A stretch of DNA of 64,000 bases from assembly GCA_964539515.1 (NCBI GenBank), contig CAZIJO010000003.1, positions 1-64,000 on the forward strand, in the 5' to 3' direction. This stretch comes from JADLHS01 sp964539515. GTDB lineage: Bacteria; Verrucomicrobiota; Verrucomicrobiia; Limisphaerales; JADLHS01. How positions within the stretch are numbered: the first letter of the stretch is position 1; every line of letters starts with the position of its first letter. Of the stretch, positions 63,894 through 64,000 are shown piece after piece. Made by a program: the position numbers and the translations under genes. Under the pieces are notes generated by a model. The model was not told the origin of the DNA. It saw nothing but the letters and a program-made list of their open reading frames with translations, and ran no database searches.

Positions 63894-64000
63894 GGAGCTG
63901 ACTGGTTTCCAGCGCACAGCTTGCGGCCCGCTACATTCTAGGATTGTGCGGTAAACAAGTAAAAAGTTAGTCTGTGCGCCGCACTCGGATGGAACAAAAG

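Overview
The window looks like a chromosomal segment of a GC-rich, Gram-negative, aerobic Verrucomicrobiota bacterium, most likely of the Pedosphaera/Limisphaerales type. The reasons are: twin-arginine-exported Gfo/Idh/MocA dehydrogenases beside sugar isomerases and a uroporphyrinogen-decarboxylase-like protein; secreted proteins ending in the short beta-rich module (WxLQ/YRIES ... FYR) common in that phylum; GYF_2-domain membrane proteins; and an alternative complex III operon. I see no rRNA, tRNA, CRISPR array, transposase or phage gene. Function calls are from reading protein motifs; no database search was run.

Layout. 0-1.3 kb: a frameshifted remnant of a secreted protein, then a gene-free stretch. 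1.35-14 kb: a secreted subtilase and a carbohydrate/secretome neighbourhood (URO-D-like protein, FG-GAP protein, sugar isomerase, Gfo/Idh dehydrogenase, GH-like protein, exported esterase, exported beta-propeller-like protein). 14-24.7 kb: housekeeping and metal genes, including a ferrous-iron operon on the minus strand (outer-membrane protein, membrane-anchored MntR/DtxR-FeoA fusion, FeoB split into GTPase and permease), then uppP, a LysM protein, galactokinase and pterin dehydratase. 24.7-30 kb: small membrane proteins with GYF_2 domains, a second exported Gfo/Idh dehydrogenase and a BspA-type leucine-rich-repeat protein.

30.6-41.9 kb: a tightly overlapping respiratory operon. actA-actB-actC-actD-actE-actF (alternative complex III, quinol to cytochrome c) is followed by a small one-helix protein and a cbb3-like trio (CcoN-like, CcoO-like, monohaem c). 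The CcoN-like subunit appears to lack the histidines that bind haem and copper, so this trio is unlikely to be a normal oxidase. A CRP-type palindrome lies upstream. queG and aroK follow, separated by short inverted-repeat elements.

44-52.2 kb: a sulfur-assimilation locus. A divergent Rrf2 regulator faces a DUF2292 gene, an OprO/P-like porin, two sulfate-binding proteins, three tandem M14/AstE-like proteins and cysK. A palindrome overlaps the likely promoter. The first M14 protein keeps all metal and catalytic residues; the second has lost nearly all of them and the third part of them. No sulfate ABC permease or ATPase is present. This is my best candidate for an undescribed system.

52.5-64 kb: two secreted proteins, then a two-partner secretion pair (an outer-membrane TpsB with an enlarged POTRA region and a 1418-residue haemagglutinin-like TpsA whose first exon-like 5' part contains an inverted-repeat element read in frame), and an ExbB-ExbD-TonB-ExbD energy-transducing operon.
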